64,000 bases of DNA from Deinococcus sp. QL22 (GCF_023370075.1 NZ_CP097151.1:124001-188000); one strand, 5' to 3'. Counted from the first letter of the stretch, positions 1 to 9,953 are shown. Numbers and translations are program-made. Notes: a model not told the origin generated them from the letters alone.

Positions 1-798
1 TGCCAGGGTCAGGGCCAGGCCAGGGAAGGTACTGATCCACCAGGCCGTCGCCATAAAGTTTTTGCCGTCGGCCACCATGACCCCCCATTCGGGCGTGGGC
101 GGCTGTGCCCCCAGACCCAGGTACCCCAGCGACGCTCCCAGCAAAATGCCCAGACTCATATCGGTCATCAGGTACACGATGGCAGGCGTGACCGAGTTGG
201 GCAGCAGGTGGCGAAACAAAATGCGCGAGGGGCTGTACCCCAGCACCCGTCCGGCCTGTGCGTACTCGGCCTTCTTCTGGGTCATGACTTCTCCCCGGGT
301 GAGCCGCCAGTAGCTGACCCAGCCCACGGCGCTGACGGCGATATACATGTTGGTCAGGCCTGGCCCCAGCACCGCGACAATGGCAATGACCAGCACCAGG
401 AAGGGAAAGACCACGACCAGATCGGCCAGGCGGCCCACCAGCGCGTCGCTCCAGCGGCCCAGGTAGCCGGTAACCGCGCCCAGCAGGGTGCCGAACAGAA
501 ACGGAAACAGGGTGGTAAACAGGGCGATTTGCAGGTCGATTCGGGTGCCGTACACGACCCGGCTCAGCACATCGCGGCCAAAATTATCGGTGCCGAAGGG
601 ATGTTTGTCGCTGGGAGCCTGCAAAATGGCTTCGTAATCAAAATCTGTGGGGCTAAACGGGGCCAGCACCTTTGGAAACAGGGCGGCGATCAGCAACAGC
701 AGCAGCAGTGCCAGACCAATCAGCAGGGTGGGTTTGGGCCACCGGCGGCGGTTGGCCTGCGGGACGGCGACCACGGGCGGAATCTGAGCGACGGTCAT
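1..798 (-). CDS. Dipeptide/oligopeptide ABC transporter permease, DppC type (3' end outside window)
   Basis: Inner-membrane permease of a peptide-type ABC importer, the second of two channel subunits. The gene reads leftward off the window, so only about 266 codons are seen. A cytoplasmic N-terminus of about 20 residues precedes a first membrane segment very rich in Leu (LLIGLALLLLLIAALF), followed by the periplasmic GTDNFGRDVLSRV motif typical of DppC/OppC. It lies 55 bp after the DppB gene and belongs to the same operon as the binding protein further upstream. Substrate is not determinable; nickel or oligosaccharide importers of this family look alike. Family call is firm. Confidence 0.9.
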   Translation of the reverse strand, partial: MTVAQIPPVVAVPQANRRRWPKPTLLIGLALLLLLLIAALFPKVLAPFSPTDFDYEAILQAPSDKHPFGTDNFGRDVLSRVVYGTRIDLQIALFTTLFPFLFGTLLGAVTGYLGRWSDALVGRLADLVVVFPFLVLVIAIVAVLGPGLTNMYIAVSAVGWVSYWRLTRGEVMTQKKAEYAQAGRVLGYSPSRILFRHLLPNSVTPAIVYLMTDMSLGILLGASLGYLGLGAQPPTPEWGVMVADGKNFMATAWWISTFPGLALTLA

Positions 799-853
799 GT
801 TAATTCCTTCCTACAGGCCTGCGGCCCAGCACCAGCAACCCGCAGATGGCCCC

Positions 854-1792
854 TCATGACAGTTCCATTCGGGGATCAAGGCGGGCGTGAATCAGATCCG
901 TGATCAGAAAGACCACCGACACCAGAAGAGCAAAAGTCAGCGTGAGGCCCTGAATCACCGGATAGTCGCGGCCAAAGATGGCGTCGACCATCAGGCGGCC
1001 CACGCCAGGGATAGCGAATACAGTCTCAGTGATGACGGCCCCGCCGATCAGGGCCCCGATATTCAGGCCCAGCAGGGTGACGGTGGGAATCAGGGCATTG
1101 CGGAGGACATGACGGCTCAGAATGAGATTGGAGCGCAGGCCTTTGGCGCGGGCAAAATCCACATATTCTGCCGTCAGTACCTCGATCACGCTGTTTCTGA
1201 GGGTACGAACCAGCACCGCCGCCAGGTTCAGGCCCAGCGTCAGGGCAGGCAAAAACAGGTGATACAGATGCTCGGAGAAGGTGTCGCCGTAACCGCCGAT
1301 GGGAAACCACTGGAGACGTGCGCCCAAGAGGGTCAGCAGTTGCAGGGCCACATAGAACACGGGCAAGGAAAGGCCCACCTGAAAGACAGCCCGGATCACG
1401 GCGTCGACCCAGGTGTTGCGCTTCACGGCGGCCAATACGGCCAGCGGAACGGCCATCAGCACGCCCAGCACCGCCGCGTAGACCGTCAGAAACAGGGTGA
1501 CAGGCAGGCGTTCGCCGATCAGGCGCAGCACGGGGATCTTGAGGCTGATGCTGTCGCCCAGGTCGCCCTGAAGCAGACGGCTGACAAAAATCCCGAACTG
1601 AACGGGGAGGGGTCGGTCGAGGCCCAACTGGCGGTTGGTGCGCTCCACGATATCGGCGGTGGCCCGGTCGCCCAGAATGGCGCTGGCTGGATCGCCTGGC
1701 AACAGCCGCACCAACAGGAACACCACCAGCATCACCGCCAAAAACGTGGGGATAATCTGAAGCAGGCGTTTGAGAACATAAGTGGCGTGCAT
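854..1792 (-). CDS. Dipeptide/oligopeptide ABC transporter permease, DppB type
   Basis: First channel subunit of a family-5 (peptide/nickel) ABC importer, about 312 residues, the normal family length. The start is placed at the ATG giving MHATYVLKRLLQIIPTF because GGAGG sits just ahead of it; a longer upstream reading of 19 codons has no support. Several membrane segments are visible, with the conserved EYVDFARAKGL loop that contacts the ATPase near the last third, and a C-terminus ending HARLDPRMELS, as usual for DppB. It is preceded by the binding-protein gene and followed by DppC. No ATPase genes are in view; they may follow DppC outside the window. Confidence 0.93.
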   Translation of the reverse strand: MHATYVLKRLLQIIPTFLAVMLVVFLLVRLLPGDPASAILGDRATADIVERTNRQLGLDRPLPVQFGIFVSRLLQGDLGDSISLKIPVLRLIGERLPVTLFLTVYAAVLGVLMAVPLAVLAAVKRNTWVDAVIRAVFQVGLSLPVFYVALQLLTLLGARLQWFPIGGYGDTFSEHLYHLFLPALTLGLNLAAVLVRTLRNSVIEVLTAEYVDFARAKGLRSNLILSRHVLRNALIPTVTLLGLNIGALIGGAVITETVFAIPGVGRLMVDAIFGRDYPVIQGLTLTFALLVSVVFLITDLIHARLDPRMELS

Positions 1793-1932
1793 CCCGCCTC
1801 CAGAGAAGGCGCTGCTCTCACGGGGAGCGTGTGGCAGCGCCAGAATCATTGTTCAGACAAGAACTGAATGGGGGGGGCGCTTACAGCCCATCTTGAAATC
1901 GGCTGAGCGGACTGACCGGGCCAGGAAGCAGA

Positions 1933-1959
1933 GAGTTTGCCCAAACATCGGGCAAACTC
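1933..1959 (-). terminator. Hairpin between binding-protein and permease genes
   Basis: Perfect 10-bp inverted repeat GAGTTTGCCC / GGGCAAACTC with a 7-base loop, 27 bases after the binding-protein stop codon. No T-tract follows, so it is more likely a partial terminator or 3' mRNA-stabilising hairpin that sets binding protein above permease expression than a full terminator. Confidence 0.6.
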
Positions 1960-1986
1960 GGGGTGTGAGCTATAGCGCCCTCAGCT

Positions 1987-3561
1987 TTACTTTTCGAGCG
2001 ACGCAGCAGAGAAAATATTGTTGCCCAAGGGAATCTGCACGAAGCCCTGTACCTTCTTGGAGAGCGCCACGGGATAGGGCGTTTCGTAGAGGTAGATGAT
2101 CGGCGCGGCATTCAGGTAGATGCTCTGAATCCGGCGGTACTGCGAGGCGCGGTTGATCCGGCTCAGTTCCTGCTGGCTCTGGTCAAACAGCTTGTCGACT
2201 TCGGCACTCTTGAATCCGGTGTGCACCGACTCGATGTTGTCGAAGAGCGTGTAATAGCTGGTGATCTGGCTGGGATCGTTGATGTCGTTCGTCCAGGCCG
2301 CTGTCCGCATCTGGAAATCGTTGGCGCGGTAGCGGGCGGTCTTGGTGGCCGAGTCCACCTGCTCGATTTTGAGCCGAACCCCGATGGCCCCCCACATCTG
2401 CTGAAGCGCGGTGAGCAGGGCCAGATCGTCGGCACTGCCGCTGGTCGCCAGCACGCTGATCTCAAATCCGCCCTTGAATTTGGAAGCGGCCAGGAGCGAT
2501 TTGGCTTTGGCCAGATCATAGGGATAACCCTTCTGTGAGGCGTCAAACAGCGGGGTCGTGGACGACATATAGGACTTCATGACCTTGCCGGTGCCGTAGG
2601 TCACGACCTGAATCAGGGCTTCTTTGTTGGCCGCGTAGTTCAGTGCCTGGCGCACCTTCACGTCGCTCAGTGGGTTGACGGTGCCGTTGTTCAGCGTGGG
2701 GCGGTTGTTCATCAGAATGCTGTTGACCTTGGTCGAAGGGAACAACTGCATGTTGAGGTTGGCATTGCGCTTCAGCTCTGCCACGCGGCTCAGAGGAATA
2801 AATTCCGCGCCCTGCAACTCTCCGGCCTGCAATTTCAGGATACGGGTGTTGTCGTCGGGAATAATTTCAAAACGCACGCGGTCGAGGTAGGGCAGGGCTT
2901 TGCCGTCCGAGCCCTTCTTCCAGTAATACGGATTGCGCTTGAGCACCATGTAGGAGCCGCGTTTCCACTCGCTCAGCACGAAGGGGCCAGACCCGATGGG
3001 CTTCTCGGCAAAGGCCTTGGCCTTCTCGGCGTCGTTCTTGCCGGGCGCGGCGGTAAACAGTTTCTGCGGCATGATGGCGGCATTGAAGGTGGCCAGTGCG
3101 GCAGGCAGGGTGGGATCAGGGCGCTTGAGAAGCAGGGTGACCGTGTTGCCGCTGACGGTGATGGAGTTGATGCTGGCCAGCGAGCTGCTCCAGGCTCCGG
3201 CGTCGGGCTGCCGGGCACGGTCAAGCGACCATTTGACGTCCTGAGCGGTGAGCGCACTGCCATCGGCGAACTTGAGGCCAGCACGCAGTTTCAGCACCAT
3301 GCTCTTGCCGTCTTTGGATGGGGTGTAGCTGCTGGCCAGTCCAGGCTGCACGCCTTTGCCATCGGCCGTGGGCTGCAGCAGGGTGTCATACAGGTTGGTC
3401 AAAATCCAGATATCAAGATTGGCATCGTTCAGCACCGGATCCAGAAATAACGAATCGGCGTAGCGGCCGTAGACCAGCTCGCCACCACGGGTAACGGCGG
3501 CGGCGTGCCCCAACGACAAGGCGGCAACAAGAGTCAGAGTCACGTGGGTCAGTCGCTTCAT
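1987..3561 (-). CDS. ABC transporter substrate-binding protein, family 5
   Basis: Extracytoplasmic binding protein of the peptide-type importer, about 524 residues. The start chosen gives MKRLTHVTLTLVAALSLGHA, a signal peptide with a basic start and hydrophobic core, preceded by GGAGG seven bases upstream; a longer reading of 43 codons lacks both. The mature protein begins ELVYGRYADSLFLDPVLND and carries the family signature GKSMVLKLRAGLKFADGSALTAQDVKWSL. It is the first gene of the operon with DppB and DppC. The ligand is unknown: family members bind peptides, nickel, opines or oligosaccharides. A TGTTATG repeat cluster lies just upstream. Confidence 0.92.
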   Translation of the reverse strand: MKRLTHVTLTLVAALSLGHAAAVTRGGELVYGRYADSLFLDPVLNDANLDIWILTNLYDTLLQPTADGKGVQPGLASSYTPSKDGKSMVLKLRAGLKFADGSALTAQDVKWSLDRARQPDAGAWSSSLASINSITVSGNTVTLLLKRPDPTLPAALATFNAAIMPQKLFTAAPGKNDAEKAKAFAEKPIGSGPFVLSEWKRGSYMVLKRNPYYWKKGSDGKALPYLDRVRFEIIPDDNTRILKLQAGELQGAEFIPLSRVAELKRNANLNMQLFPSTKVNSILMNNRPTLNNGTVNPLSDVKVRQALNYAANKEALIQVVTYGTGKVMKSYMSSTTPLFDASQKGYPYDLAKAKSLLAASKFKGGFEISVLATSGSADDLALLTALQQMWGAIGVRLKIEQVDSATKTARYRANDFQMRTAAWTNDINDPSQITSYYTLFDNIESVHTGFKSAEVDKLFDQSQQELSRINRASQYRRIQSIYLNAAPIIYLYETPYPVALSKKVQGFVQIPLGNNIFSAASLEK

Positions 3562-3581
3562 AGCACTTCCTCCAGGACGAA

Positions 3582-3619
3582 CATAACAAGAGAGATTTTT
3601 GTTATGCCTCACCATAACA
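3582..3619. promoter_or_regulatory. Candidate operator: three CATAACA/TGTTATG half-sites
   Basis: Upstream of the binding-protein start, CATAACA (3582-3588), TGTTATG (3600-3606) and CATAACA (3613-3619) alternate in orientation. The last pair forms a 7-bp inverted repeat with a 6-base spacer. The arrangement looks like a regulator-binding site covering the transcription start. The regulator is unknown. Confidence 0.45.
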
Positions 3620-4287
3620 CTGCTTTGGGAATGCCGCAAGGCCCATCTAGACTTCCGCCCGGCGAAGTTTGGATGGGCCAGGGCCGACACTGTTGGGGCC
3701 GCGCCTGTCCAGCCTGGCGGGTGGATCAGAACAGCTGCCCTCCTCGTGAGGGGGCATCTGGGCCAGATTGAGAGGTAAGGTTTCAGTACACGGCGCCGTT
3801 GGCCCGGCAGCGGAGAACGCCCGGATTTTAGTGCCGCCCAGCTTGGGTCTTCGGCAGACCACCGGAGTGGCCCCAGCCCTCATTTACGCGTCGCAGCCTC
3901 TAGATGCGTGGAGTCCCGTAACCATCAGCATGGAACAGCCACGCAGTGAAGTGTTGCGGCTGAACGGAGCTGGCTACCCCGTCCGCGGGCCTTGCTCCAC
4001 TTCCCGGTTCCGTCACGCTGCAGTGGGTCGGGTCAGCCTCTGGATTTCGCTCCACTTTGGGCAGAACGGGGCTTTCAACAGGGGGAGCGGGCAAGGCGGG
4101 ACACGGCACTCAGAGATTCGAGTGCCGCCCAGAGCGCTCCCCTATTCCTTGGCTCAGCGTCGTCTCTAGCCCAGCCTGACAGGGGCGGCAGAACTCCAGC
4201 CGGGGCAAGGTCACACAATGGTGCTGGACGTCGCCACTGGAGCGGGCTTGGGCGTCCCTTCGTCATCCCGCTCGCAGCGCATCACCT
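3620..4287. other. Gene-free stretch between transporter and glycolate oxidase operons
   Basis: About 670 bases with open frames on both strands but no recognisable protein, no good ribosome site and no conserved motif. The phrase AGTGCCGCCCAG occurs twice (about 3830 and 4120), suggesting a degenerate repeat. I see no tRNA or clear structured RNA. Confidence 0.4.
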
Positions 4288-4944
4288 TCAGAGCAGACTG
4301 GCCAACCGTTGAAACAGGGCGGGGATGACTGGTATCACAGACCCATTGGCCCACCGAAAGCGCCGATCCTGCAGTATCGCGTGCTCGCCAATTCCTACGC
4401 CTTGTTCGAACTGCGGGCAGTAGTTCAGCTGTTCTAAGTGCGGTGTCCCCCCAAACTGATTCATGACAGAGGCCACCTCGGCAGCGTGACCGATATGGAA
4501 GGCATGGAGCGTCTCCCCTGCTTGCCACACGAATCTGGAAGCGAGATCTGCGGTTTCCGAGAGCCGTCCAGTTCGGCTGTGATGGGCGTTCACTCGGCCG
4601 GGGCGAAGCCTGAGCGTGACGCTTTCAGCGTGTCCGAGTGCGCCGAAGCTGCCGACAAAGGGCCGGGTCAGGTCATAGCCCTGGACATTCTTGACCGTGC
4701 GCCCGCCCGCCACGATGCGCTGACCGCTGGGAGAAATGAACGTCAGGCCCAAGACCTCAGCCGCAAAAAAGAAGTTCTGCCCAAAGCCCCCACGACTGAC
4801 CAAGCCACCCACACCACCTGGCAATTCCACGGGCGGAAACGGGGGATACAGACCTGCAGGTAAGGCAGCATAGACCGCCAACAAGGGGGTATCGCCTGTG
4901 ACCGTCAGTGTCTGATCATTGGGGGAAAGCTCAAGAATCGGCAT
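4288..4944 (-). CDS. glcE: Short FAD-binding GlcE-like subunit of glycolate oxidase
   Basis: Predicted second flavin subunit of membrane-associated glycolate oxidase, which with GlcD and GlcF oxidises glycolate to glyoxylate. The protein has 218 residues against roughly 350 for Escherichia coli GlcE. It keeps the FAD-binding core: [20 protein letters not shown], the [14 protein letters not shown] turn and the [14 protein letters not shown] signature. The usual C-terminal cap region is largely missing. It is last in the leftward operon after GlcD (105-base gap). The shortness may be a real deinococcal variant or an old truncation. Its place next to GlcD and GlcF supports the name. Confidence 0.75.
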   Translation of the reverse strand: MPILELSPNDQTLTVTGDTPLLAVYAALPAGLYPPFPPVELPGGVGGLVSRGGFGQNFFFAAEVLGLTFISPSGQRIVAGGRTVKNVQGYDLTRPFVGSFGALGHAESVTLRLRPGRVNAHHSRTGRLSETADLASRFVWQAGETLHAFHIGHAAEVASVMNQFGGTPHLEQLNYCPQFEQGVGIGEHAILQDRRFRWANGSVIPVIPALFQRLASLL

Positions 4945-5049
4945 GACTGGCCCTTGGCGTGAGTGGAAAGGGGTGAGGGGTAAGTGGAAACAGCGCAGGA
5001 GTCTGAGTTTCCCTGAGACCCTTCGACCCTTGGCCCTTTGACTCTGTGT

Positions 5050-6450
5050 TCACGCTTCCTCTGCAGGCAAGACCTTGCCGGGATTGAGTGCCCCGTGTGG
5101 GTCAAGCGCGTGCTTGACCCGCCAGAGGGCCGCCAATGTTCCGGCATCCACGGCCTCGCGCATAAAGGCCAGTTTCATGGAGCCGATGCCGTGTTCGCCG
5201 CTCAGCACTCCGCCATGCCGGATGGCCACCCGCGCCACCTCATGGGCTAACTCATGCACGGCTTCGAGCGATTCGGTGCGCGGATCGAACAGGATATTGG
5301 GGTGCAAATTGCCGTCGCCGATGTGCCCAAATTGCACCAGATGCAGGCCTGAGGCGTCGCCCAAGGCCCGGATTTCACGCACGACTTCCGGCAAGACGCT
5401 CCTCGGCACCACGATGTCTTCATTCATGCGTTGTGGACGGATGCGGCCCAGAGCGGGCGAGACGCTGCGTCTCGCCTGCCAGAGTTGCGCGGCTTCGGCG
5501 TCACTCTCGGCGCGGCGCACCGTGCCGCCTGCATTCCGGCAAGCGGCTTCAACTAAGGCGCGTTCTTCTTCCACCGTTTCCAGATCATTCCCGTCGGTGT
5601 CGACCAGCAGCAGAGCTTCGGCCTCTCTGGGTAAACCCAGGTGCAGATAATCTTCGATGGCGTTGGTGCAGGCCCGATCCATAAATTCCAGTTTGCTGGG
5701 TACCGCTCCGGCAGCAATGGCAGCACTCACGGCTTCGGCACATTGACCGACCTCAGCAAAATGGGCCATCAGCGTCCGGGTGAACTGAGGGGGGGTGGTC
5801 AGCCGCAACGTGGCTTGGGTGATTAGTCCCAACGTGCCTTCAGAACCGATCAGCAGGCCCGCCAAGTCATACGCGTCACGGGTCAGGGAATGTACCTCGC
5901 CGTCAGCGTCCACGAATTCCAAGCCTTGCACGTAATCCCCGGTGACGCCGTATTTGAAGCACAGCGGCCCACCCGCATTCTCGGCCAAGTTGCCCCCAAT
6001 CGTAGACGTGCGGAAGCTGGCCGGATCGGGGGGATAGATCAGACCAAACGGTTTGGCCGCCTCCGTCACAGACAACGTAATTACGCCTGCTTGAGCTATA
6101 GCTTCCCGAAGCACGGGGTCAATGCTGAGCTGGGTCATGCGGGTAAACGAGATCACCAACCCCGGCTCTGTCGGAGCCGCGCCCCCAGACAGTCCAGACG
6201 CCGCGCCCCGCCCGACAATCGGCATACCTGCTGCCCGTGCTGCTTTCACAGCGATCACGACATCAGCGGTACTGTCGGGCAAGACGACACACAGCGGCGT
6301 TTCCCCAAACGCAATGGCGTCGTAACGGTAATTCAAACGCTCCGACAGATTGGACAGCACCTTGCGCGGGCCTAGCAGGCGTGTCAACTCGGCGGCGAGC
6401 GAGAAAACAGGCGGCGCAGAGGGCGCTTTTGACCCGGCACGGGTGCTCAT
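5050..6450 (-). CDS. glcD: Glycolate oxidase FAD subunit GlcD
   Basis: FAD-linked 2-hydroxyacid oxidase subunit of 466 residues, normal for GlcD. The PCMH-type FAD domain is seen in [15 protein letters not shown] and [24 protein letters not shown]. The C-terminal FAD-oxidase cap ends with the [15 protein letters not shown] and SGEHGIG motifs and the terminal [14 protein letters not shown]. It should pass electrons through the iron-sulfur subunit to the respiratory chain. It lies 67 bases after GlcF. D-lactate or other 2-hydroxyacids are possible alternative substrates, but the GlcD-GlcE-GlcF grouping favours glycolate. Confidence 0.92.
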   Translation of the reverse strand: MSTRAGSKAPSAPPVFSLAAELTRLLGPRKVLSNLSERLNYRYDAIAFGETPLCVVLPDSTADVVIAVKAARAAGMPIVGRGAASGLSGGAAPTEPGLVISFTRMTQLSIDPVLREAIAQAGVITLSVTEAAKPFGLIYPPDPASFRTSTIGGNLAENAGGPLCFKYGVTGDYVQGLEFVDADGEVHSLTRDAYDLAGLLIGSEGTLGLITQATLRLTTPPQFTRTLMAHFAEVGQCAEAVSAAIAAGAVPSKLEFMDRACTNAIEDYLHLGLPREAEALLLVDTDGNDLETVEEERALVEAACRNAGGTVRRAESDAEAAQLWQARRSVSPALGRIRPQRMNEDIVVPRSVLPEVVREIRALGDASGLHLVQFGHIGDGNLHPNILFDPRTESLEAVHELAHEVARVAIRHGGVLSGEHGIGSMKLAFMREAVDAGTLAALWRVKHALDPHGALNPGKVLPAEEA

Positions 6451-6517
6451 GCTGGCCTCCTGACTGCCTCAGCCGTCTGGCACATCCACACTCCGCGATC
6501 TCCGTTCCAAGTTTCTG

Positions 6518-7801
6518 TCATAACTGTCCCCGGTAAGCCATGTCTAACAACTCCACCGTGTGGAGCACGCGAATTGGGCTGCCCAGGCGGGTCAGGTGGC
6601 TCTGCAACTGGGTGTGGCAGCCCACGTTGCCGCTGACCACGTATTCCGCGCCCGTCGCCATCACGTTGCGGGCTTTCAGGTCGCCCAGTTGCCCGGCCAG
6701 GTCGGGCTGCTCTAGGTTGTAGGTGCCGGCGCTGCCGCAGCACAGGTCTCCCTGCGGCACTTCCAGCACAGTCACGCCGGGAATAGCCCGCAGCAGGGCA
6801 CGCGGCGCAGAGCGGATTCCCTGCGCGTGGGCGAGGTGGCAGGCGTCGTGGTACGCCACCTTCAAGGGGCGGGAGGTCGGCAAAAACGGTTCCAATTCGC
6901 CCTGCTCCAGCAGCTTGCCCAGATATTCGCTGATGTCCTGCACCTGGGCGGCCAGGGCGCGGGCACGGTTTTCGTCTGCCTCCCCCTCTCCGGCCAGCAG
7001 CATCGGGTATTCCTTCAGGCCTGCCCCGCAACCCGCCGCGTTGGACACGACGGCGTCCACCTGCGTCTCCTCAAATACGTTCAGATTGCGCCGCGCCTGC
7101 TGAAGGGCCAGGGGACGCGCCCCGGTGTGCATGGCGGCGGCCCCGCAGCAGCCCTGAGTGGGCGGCACCACGACGTCTCTCCCGTTGCGGCTCAGCACCC
7201 GCACGGTGGCCGAGTTGAAATTGGGTGTCAACACCTGTTGGGCGCAGCCGCTCAGCAGGGCCACCCGACCACGCCGCACGCCCTCGGCAGGCGTGAGCGC
7301 GGGCAGCGGTTGGGCCGGTTCCAGCGTGCGGGGCAGCAGATCCAGCGGCGCACGCAGGGCTTGAGGCAGCAGCGGGGACAGCGGTTTGGCAAAGCGGCCC
7401 ACACTGGCCCCCGCCCGGAAGAGGCCCGGACGCGGCAGCAGGGTCAGTACGGCGGCGCGGGTCACTTTTTGCAGCAGTGGACGCTGGCGCTGCGGCTCGC
7501 TCCAGCCGCGAAAACTGGTGATGAGTTCGCCGTAGGGCACGCCGCTGGGACAGGCCGTGACGCAGCCCACGCAGCCCAGACAGCGGTCAAGATAGGGCGT
7601 CGCCTCAAACAGCGGGAGTGCGCCTTCCAGCACCTCTTTCATCAGCACGATCCGCCCGCGTGGGCTGTCCATCTCCTCGCCCAGCAGCGCATAGGTGGGG
7701 CAGGCGGGCAGGCAAAAGCCGCAATGCACGCAGGCGTCTACCGCGTGTGCCATCAGTTCACCCTGTCCGTCCGGGTGGTGGGTGCGAATCTCGTTGTTCA
7801 T
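6518..7801 (-). CDS. glcF: Glycolate oxidase iron-sulfur subunit GlcF
   Basis: Iron-sulfur electron-transfer subunit, 427 residues. Two 4Fe-4S ferredoxin motifs are near the N-terminus: C24-C27-C30 with C34, and C74-C77-C80 with C84. Two CCG domains follow, seen as [11 protein letters not shown] and [14 protein letters not shown] with [12 protein letters not shown], typical of the GlcF/LldE/HdrB group. Its ATG overlaps the stop codon of the upstream kinase (ATGA), so the two are translationally coupled. That coupling ties glycolate oxidation to sugar phosphorylation here. It acts at the inner face of the membrane with GlcD and GlcE. Confidence 0.93.
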   Translation of the reverse strand: MNNEIRTHHPDGQGELMAHAVDACVHCGFCLPACPTYALLGEEMDSPRGRIVLMKEVLEGALPLFEATPYLDRCLGCVGCVTACPSGVPYGELITSFRGWSEPQRQRPLLQKVTRAAVLTLLPRPGLFRAGASVGRFAKPLSPLLPQALRAPLDLLPRTLEPAQPLPALTPAEGVRRGRVALLSGCAQQVLTPNFNSATVRVLSRNGRDVVVPPTQGCCGAAAMHTGARPLALQQARRNLNVFEETQVDAVVSNAAGCGAGLKEYPMLLAGEGEADENRARALAAQVQDISEYLGKLLEQGELEPFLPTSRPLKVAYHDACHLAHAQGIRSAPRALLRAIPGVTVLEVPQGDLCCGSAGTYNLEQPDLAGQLGDLKARNVMATGAEYVVSGNVGCHTQLQSHLTRLGSPIRVLHTVELLDMAYRGQL

Positions 7802-9552
7802 CGGGGTCTCCCAGCGGTGGCCGCGGACATGTGAGGCGGAGCAGGAATACTGTCCTGCCGTTGGTCTGCTCTGACGCTGGAGGCCAGCGCCTGCACCTGC
7901 GCCATGACGGGGCTGGCGGCCAAGAGCGTGCCAAGTTCGAGGTAGGCGCTGTACAGCACGTCATAGGTGGTGTGGTGGGCGGGGCCGGGCTGCACGGTGC
8001 GGGTCTGGTGTCCGGCCAGGGTGCGGCAGGCTGCGCCGAAACTGGGAGCCGCGCCGCAGGCCACCGCTGCATGGATGGCGGCTCCCCGCGCCGACGCGGA
8101 GTCGGTCTGCGCCACTTCCAGCGGCTCACCCAATACGTCGCAGAGCAGTTGTACCAGCAGTGGATGCCGCTCGCTGAGGCCGCCCGTCAGCACCATGCGG
8201 GTGGGCTGCACGCCTGCCGCCCGGAAAGTGTCGATCACCCGCCGCGCCCCAAAACACAGGCTTTCCAGCAGGGCGCGGTACACGTCGGCCAGGGTGGTAG
8301 CGGTGCTGTAGCCCAGCAGCAGCCCGCTCAGGTCGCCCCGGTCAAGCGGGGTACGGCAACCGTTGAACCAATCCAGCCCCAGCAGGCCGTGTTCGCCGGG
8401 CCGCAGTGAGGCGGCAAGCGCGTTGTAGTGCTCAAAACTCTGGGCCTCGCTGCAACCGGGAAAGGCCGGATGGGTGCGGACGAACCACGACAGCACGTCG
8501 CCGAAGCCCGCCTGTCCCGCCTCGTAGCCGTACAGTCCCGGCACGATGCCGCCGTCGACCACGCCGCAAATGCCGGGAATGGCCCGTTCTTCCCGAGACG
8601 ACAGCAGGTAGCAGGCCGAGGTGCCCAGAATCGCGGTGAGTTCGCCGTCCTGATCGAGGCCGAGGCCCAAGCAAGCGGCGTGGGCGTCGATGGTGGAGAC
8701 AGCGACGATGGGGCGGCTGGACCATCCAGAACTGGGCAATCCGCACCCTGCCTGCCACTCGGCGCTGAGCCGTCCAGCCGGCGTGCCCAGCGGACGGGGC
8801 AGGCCAGTTCCCAAGCGCCCAGCCAAGGCCGAGGCCACTTTCGGTGGATACTGGCCGCCCCGGTGGTGGGCCTTGAATCCGGCGTGACTGGCGCTGCGAA
8901 CCTCATTTTTGACCTCGCCACACAGCTGTGCGGTCAGCCAATCGGCGGCTTCCACAAATCGGCTGGTCTGCGCCCACAGGTCTGGGGCCTCAGACGCCAG
9001 TTCCAGCGCCTTGGCGGGCAACCATTCCGGTGAAGAACTGCCGCCGTAGTAGCCCAGATCGGTCATCGCCTGAAAGGGTGCGGTGTGTTCCACTGCCGCC
9101 CGGTGCTTCCAGAGTTTCACATAGGCGTGCGGCTCCTCCGGGAACTGGCGGGAGAGGGGATTCCCCTGAACATCAACGGGCAAAGGCGTGCTGGACGTAA
9201 AAGCGACGCCGATGCCTGCGAGTTCGGCCTCAGCGGGCAGCGCCGCGCCCACCCTGCTCAGCAGGTCACGGGCCGCCAGCAGATAATCGTCGGCGTCTTG
9301 CAGGGCGCAGGTGCGCGGCAGCGGACGCCCCTTCAGGTGCCGCTCGATCACGCCATGACGGTAGGGATGAACGGCGCTCGCCAGAATCTCCGGGTTGTCC
9401 GCCCGCATCAGCACGGCGCGGGCGGATTCGGTGCCGTAGTCGAGGCCGATCAGGTAAGGGGTGCTGGGTTGGTTGTCCAGTTGGTTTGGAAAGGCGGCGT
9501 CTGGAAATGCAGTGTCTGGGAACGTGGCGGGCGGGTCGGGTGGATTACTCAT
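7798..9552 (-). CDS. FGGY-family carbohydrate kinase, ribulokinase (AraB) type
   Basis: Predicted ATP-dependent ketopentose kinase of 584 residues. After a low-complexity start with three FPxxAF-like repeats, the FGGY N-domain begins [19 protein letters not shown]. AraB-like phrases include [35 protein letters not shown] and [16 protein letters not shown], then [15 protein letters not shown] and the ATPase loop [12 protein letters not shown] in the C-domain, ending with [21 protein letters not shown]. Best match from memory is L-ribulokinase, but this family also phosphorylates xylulose and pentitols. It starts the leftward operon with an AGGAGA ribosome site and is coupled to GlcF. Exact substrate is open. 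Confidence 0.85.
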   Translation of the reverse strand: MSNPPDPPATFPDTAFPDAAFPNQLDNQPSTPYLIGLDYGTESARAVLMRADNPEILASAVHPYRHGVIERHLKGRPLPRTCALQDADDYLLAARDLLSRVGAALPAEAELAGIGVAFTSSTPLPVDVQGNPLSRQFPEEPHAYVKLWKHRAAVEHTAPFQAMTDLGYYGGSSSPEWLPAKALELASEAPDLWAQTSRFVEAADWLTAQLCGEVKNEVRSASHAGFKAHHRGGQYPPKVASALAGRLGTGLPRPLGTPAGRLSAEWQAGCGLPSSGWSSRPIVAVSTIDAHAACLGLGLDQDGELTAILGTSACYLLSSREERAIPGICGVVDGGIVPGLYGYEAGQAGFGDVLSWFVRTHPAFPGCSEAQSFEHYNALAASLRPGEHGLLGLDWFNGCRTPLDRGDLSGLLLGYSTATTLADVYRALLESLCFGARRVIDTFRAAGVQPTRMVLTGGLSERHPLLVQLLCDVLGEPLEVAQTDSASARGAAIHAAVACGAAPSFGAACRTLAGHQTRTVQPGPAHHTTYDVLYSAYLELGTLLAASPVMAQVQALASSVRADQRQDSIPAPPHMSAATAGRPR

Positions 9553-9621
9553 CTGCTCTCCTGTTCGGGTGTCTGTGATGGGCCACTGCTGAAGCGGGCG
9601 CGTTCCCCACTCATCTGCTGA

Positions 9622-9637
9622 TGTGATTATTTGTGAT
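9622..9637. promoter_or_regulatory. Candidate DeoR operator upstream of kinase-glycolate oxidase operon
   Basis: Direct repeat TGTGAT-TATT-TGTGAT with 10-base period, one helical turn. A near copy, TGTGATTCCTTGTGGC, sits at 9763-9778 in front of the promoter of the opposite operon. The neighbouring DeoR gene is the natural regulator of both sites, by inference. Confidence 0.45.
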
Positions 9638-9762
9638 CTTTGAGCTGAGGCGAGTGTAGCTGAAGTCTTGCCGATTGGCTACGGTTTCTCAGCAGGCAGC
9701 CGCGAGAGGAGGGGTCAGCTGCCCTGGTACACATTCTCTCTGGATCAAAACTCGATTCTGAT

Positions 9763-9778
9763 TGTGATTCCTTGTGGC
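9763..9778. promoter_or_regulatory. Second candidate DeoR operator, upstream of deoR promoter
   Basis: TGTGAT-TCCT-TGTGGC is the second copy of the 10-base-period repeat found at 9622-9637. It abuts the -35 box of the rightward promoter, so the bound protein could repress or activate. Confidence 0.4.
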
Positions 9779-9807
9779 TTGACATTCAGACTTTCGCCCC
9801 GCATACT
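9779..9807 (+). promoter_or_regulatory. Sigma-70-type promoter of the DeoR-polyol operon
   Basis: Consensus TTGACA (9779-9784), a 17-base spacer and CATACT (9802-9807), about 150 bases before the DeoR start codon. The -35 box is a perfect match and the spacing is ideal. Direct repeats of TGTGAT type touch its upstream side. Confidence 0.6.
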
Positions 9808-9953
9808 CCAAATGTAACAAAAAATCACTCATCTGCGGACGCACCGTTGCCTCCCCCTGCTCGGCCTCTGCTGAGTTGAAACTTGGCCTGTTGCTTGGCC
9901 TGAGCTGCCCTGTGCTTCCCCCGCCTGATCTGCTGGAAAGGAGACCAAGAGAA

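Noticed and set aside
887..1867. Long plus-strand frame of 326 codons
   Set aside because: Antisense to DppB, with Gln/His/Asp-rich composition and no family match.
3768..4169. Open frames on both strands in the 3.6-4.3 kb gap
   Set aside because: No ribosome site, no recognisable motif, and random-looking composition; treated as non-coding.
9460..9552. Repeated FPxxAF-like codons at the kinase start as a possible separate leader
   Set aside because: They are in frame with the kinase, which has a good ribosome site at this start; simply a low-complexity N-terminus.
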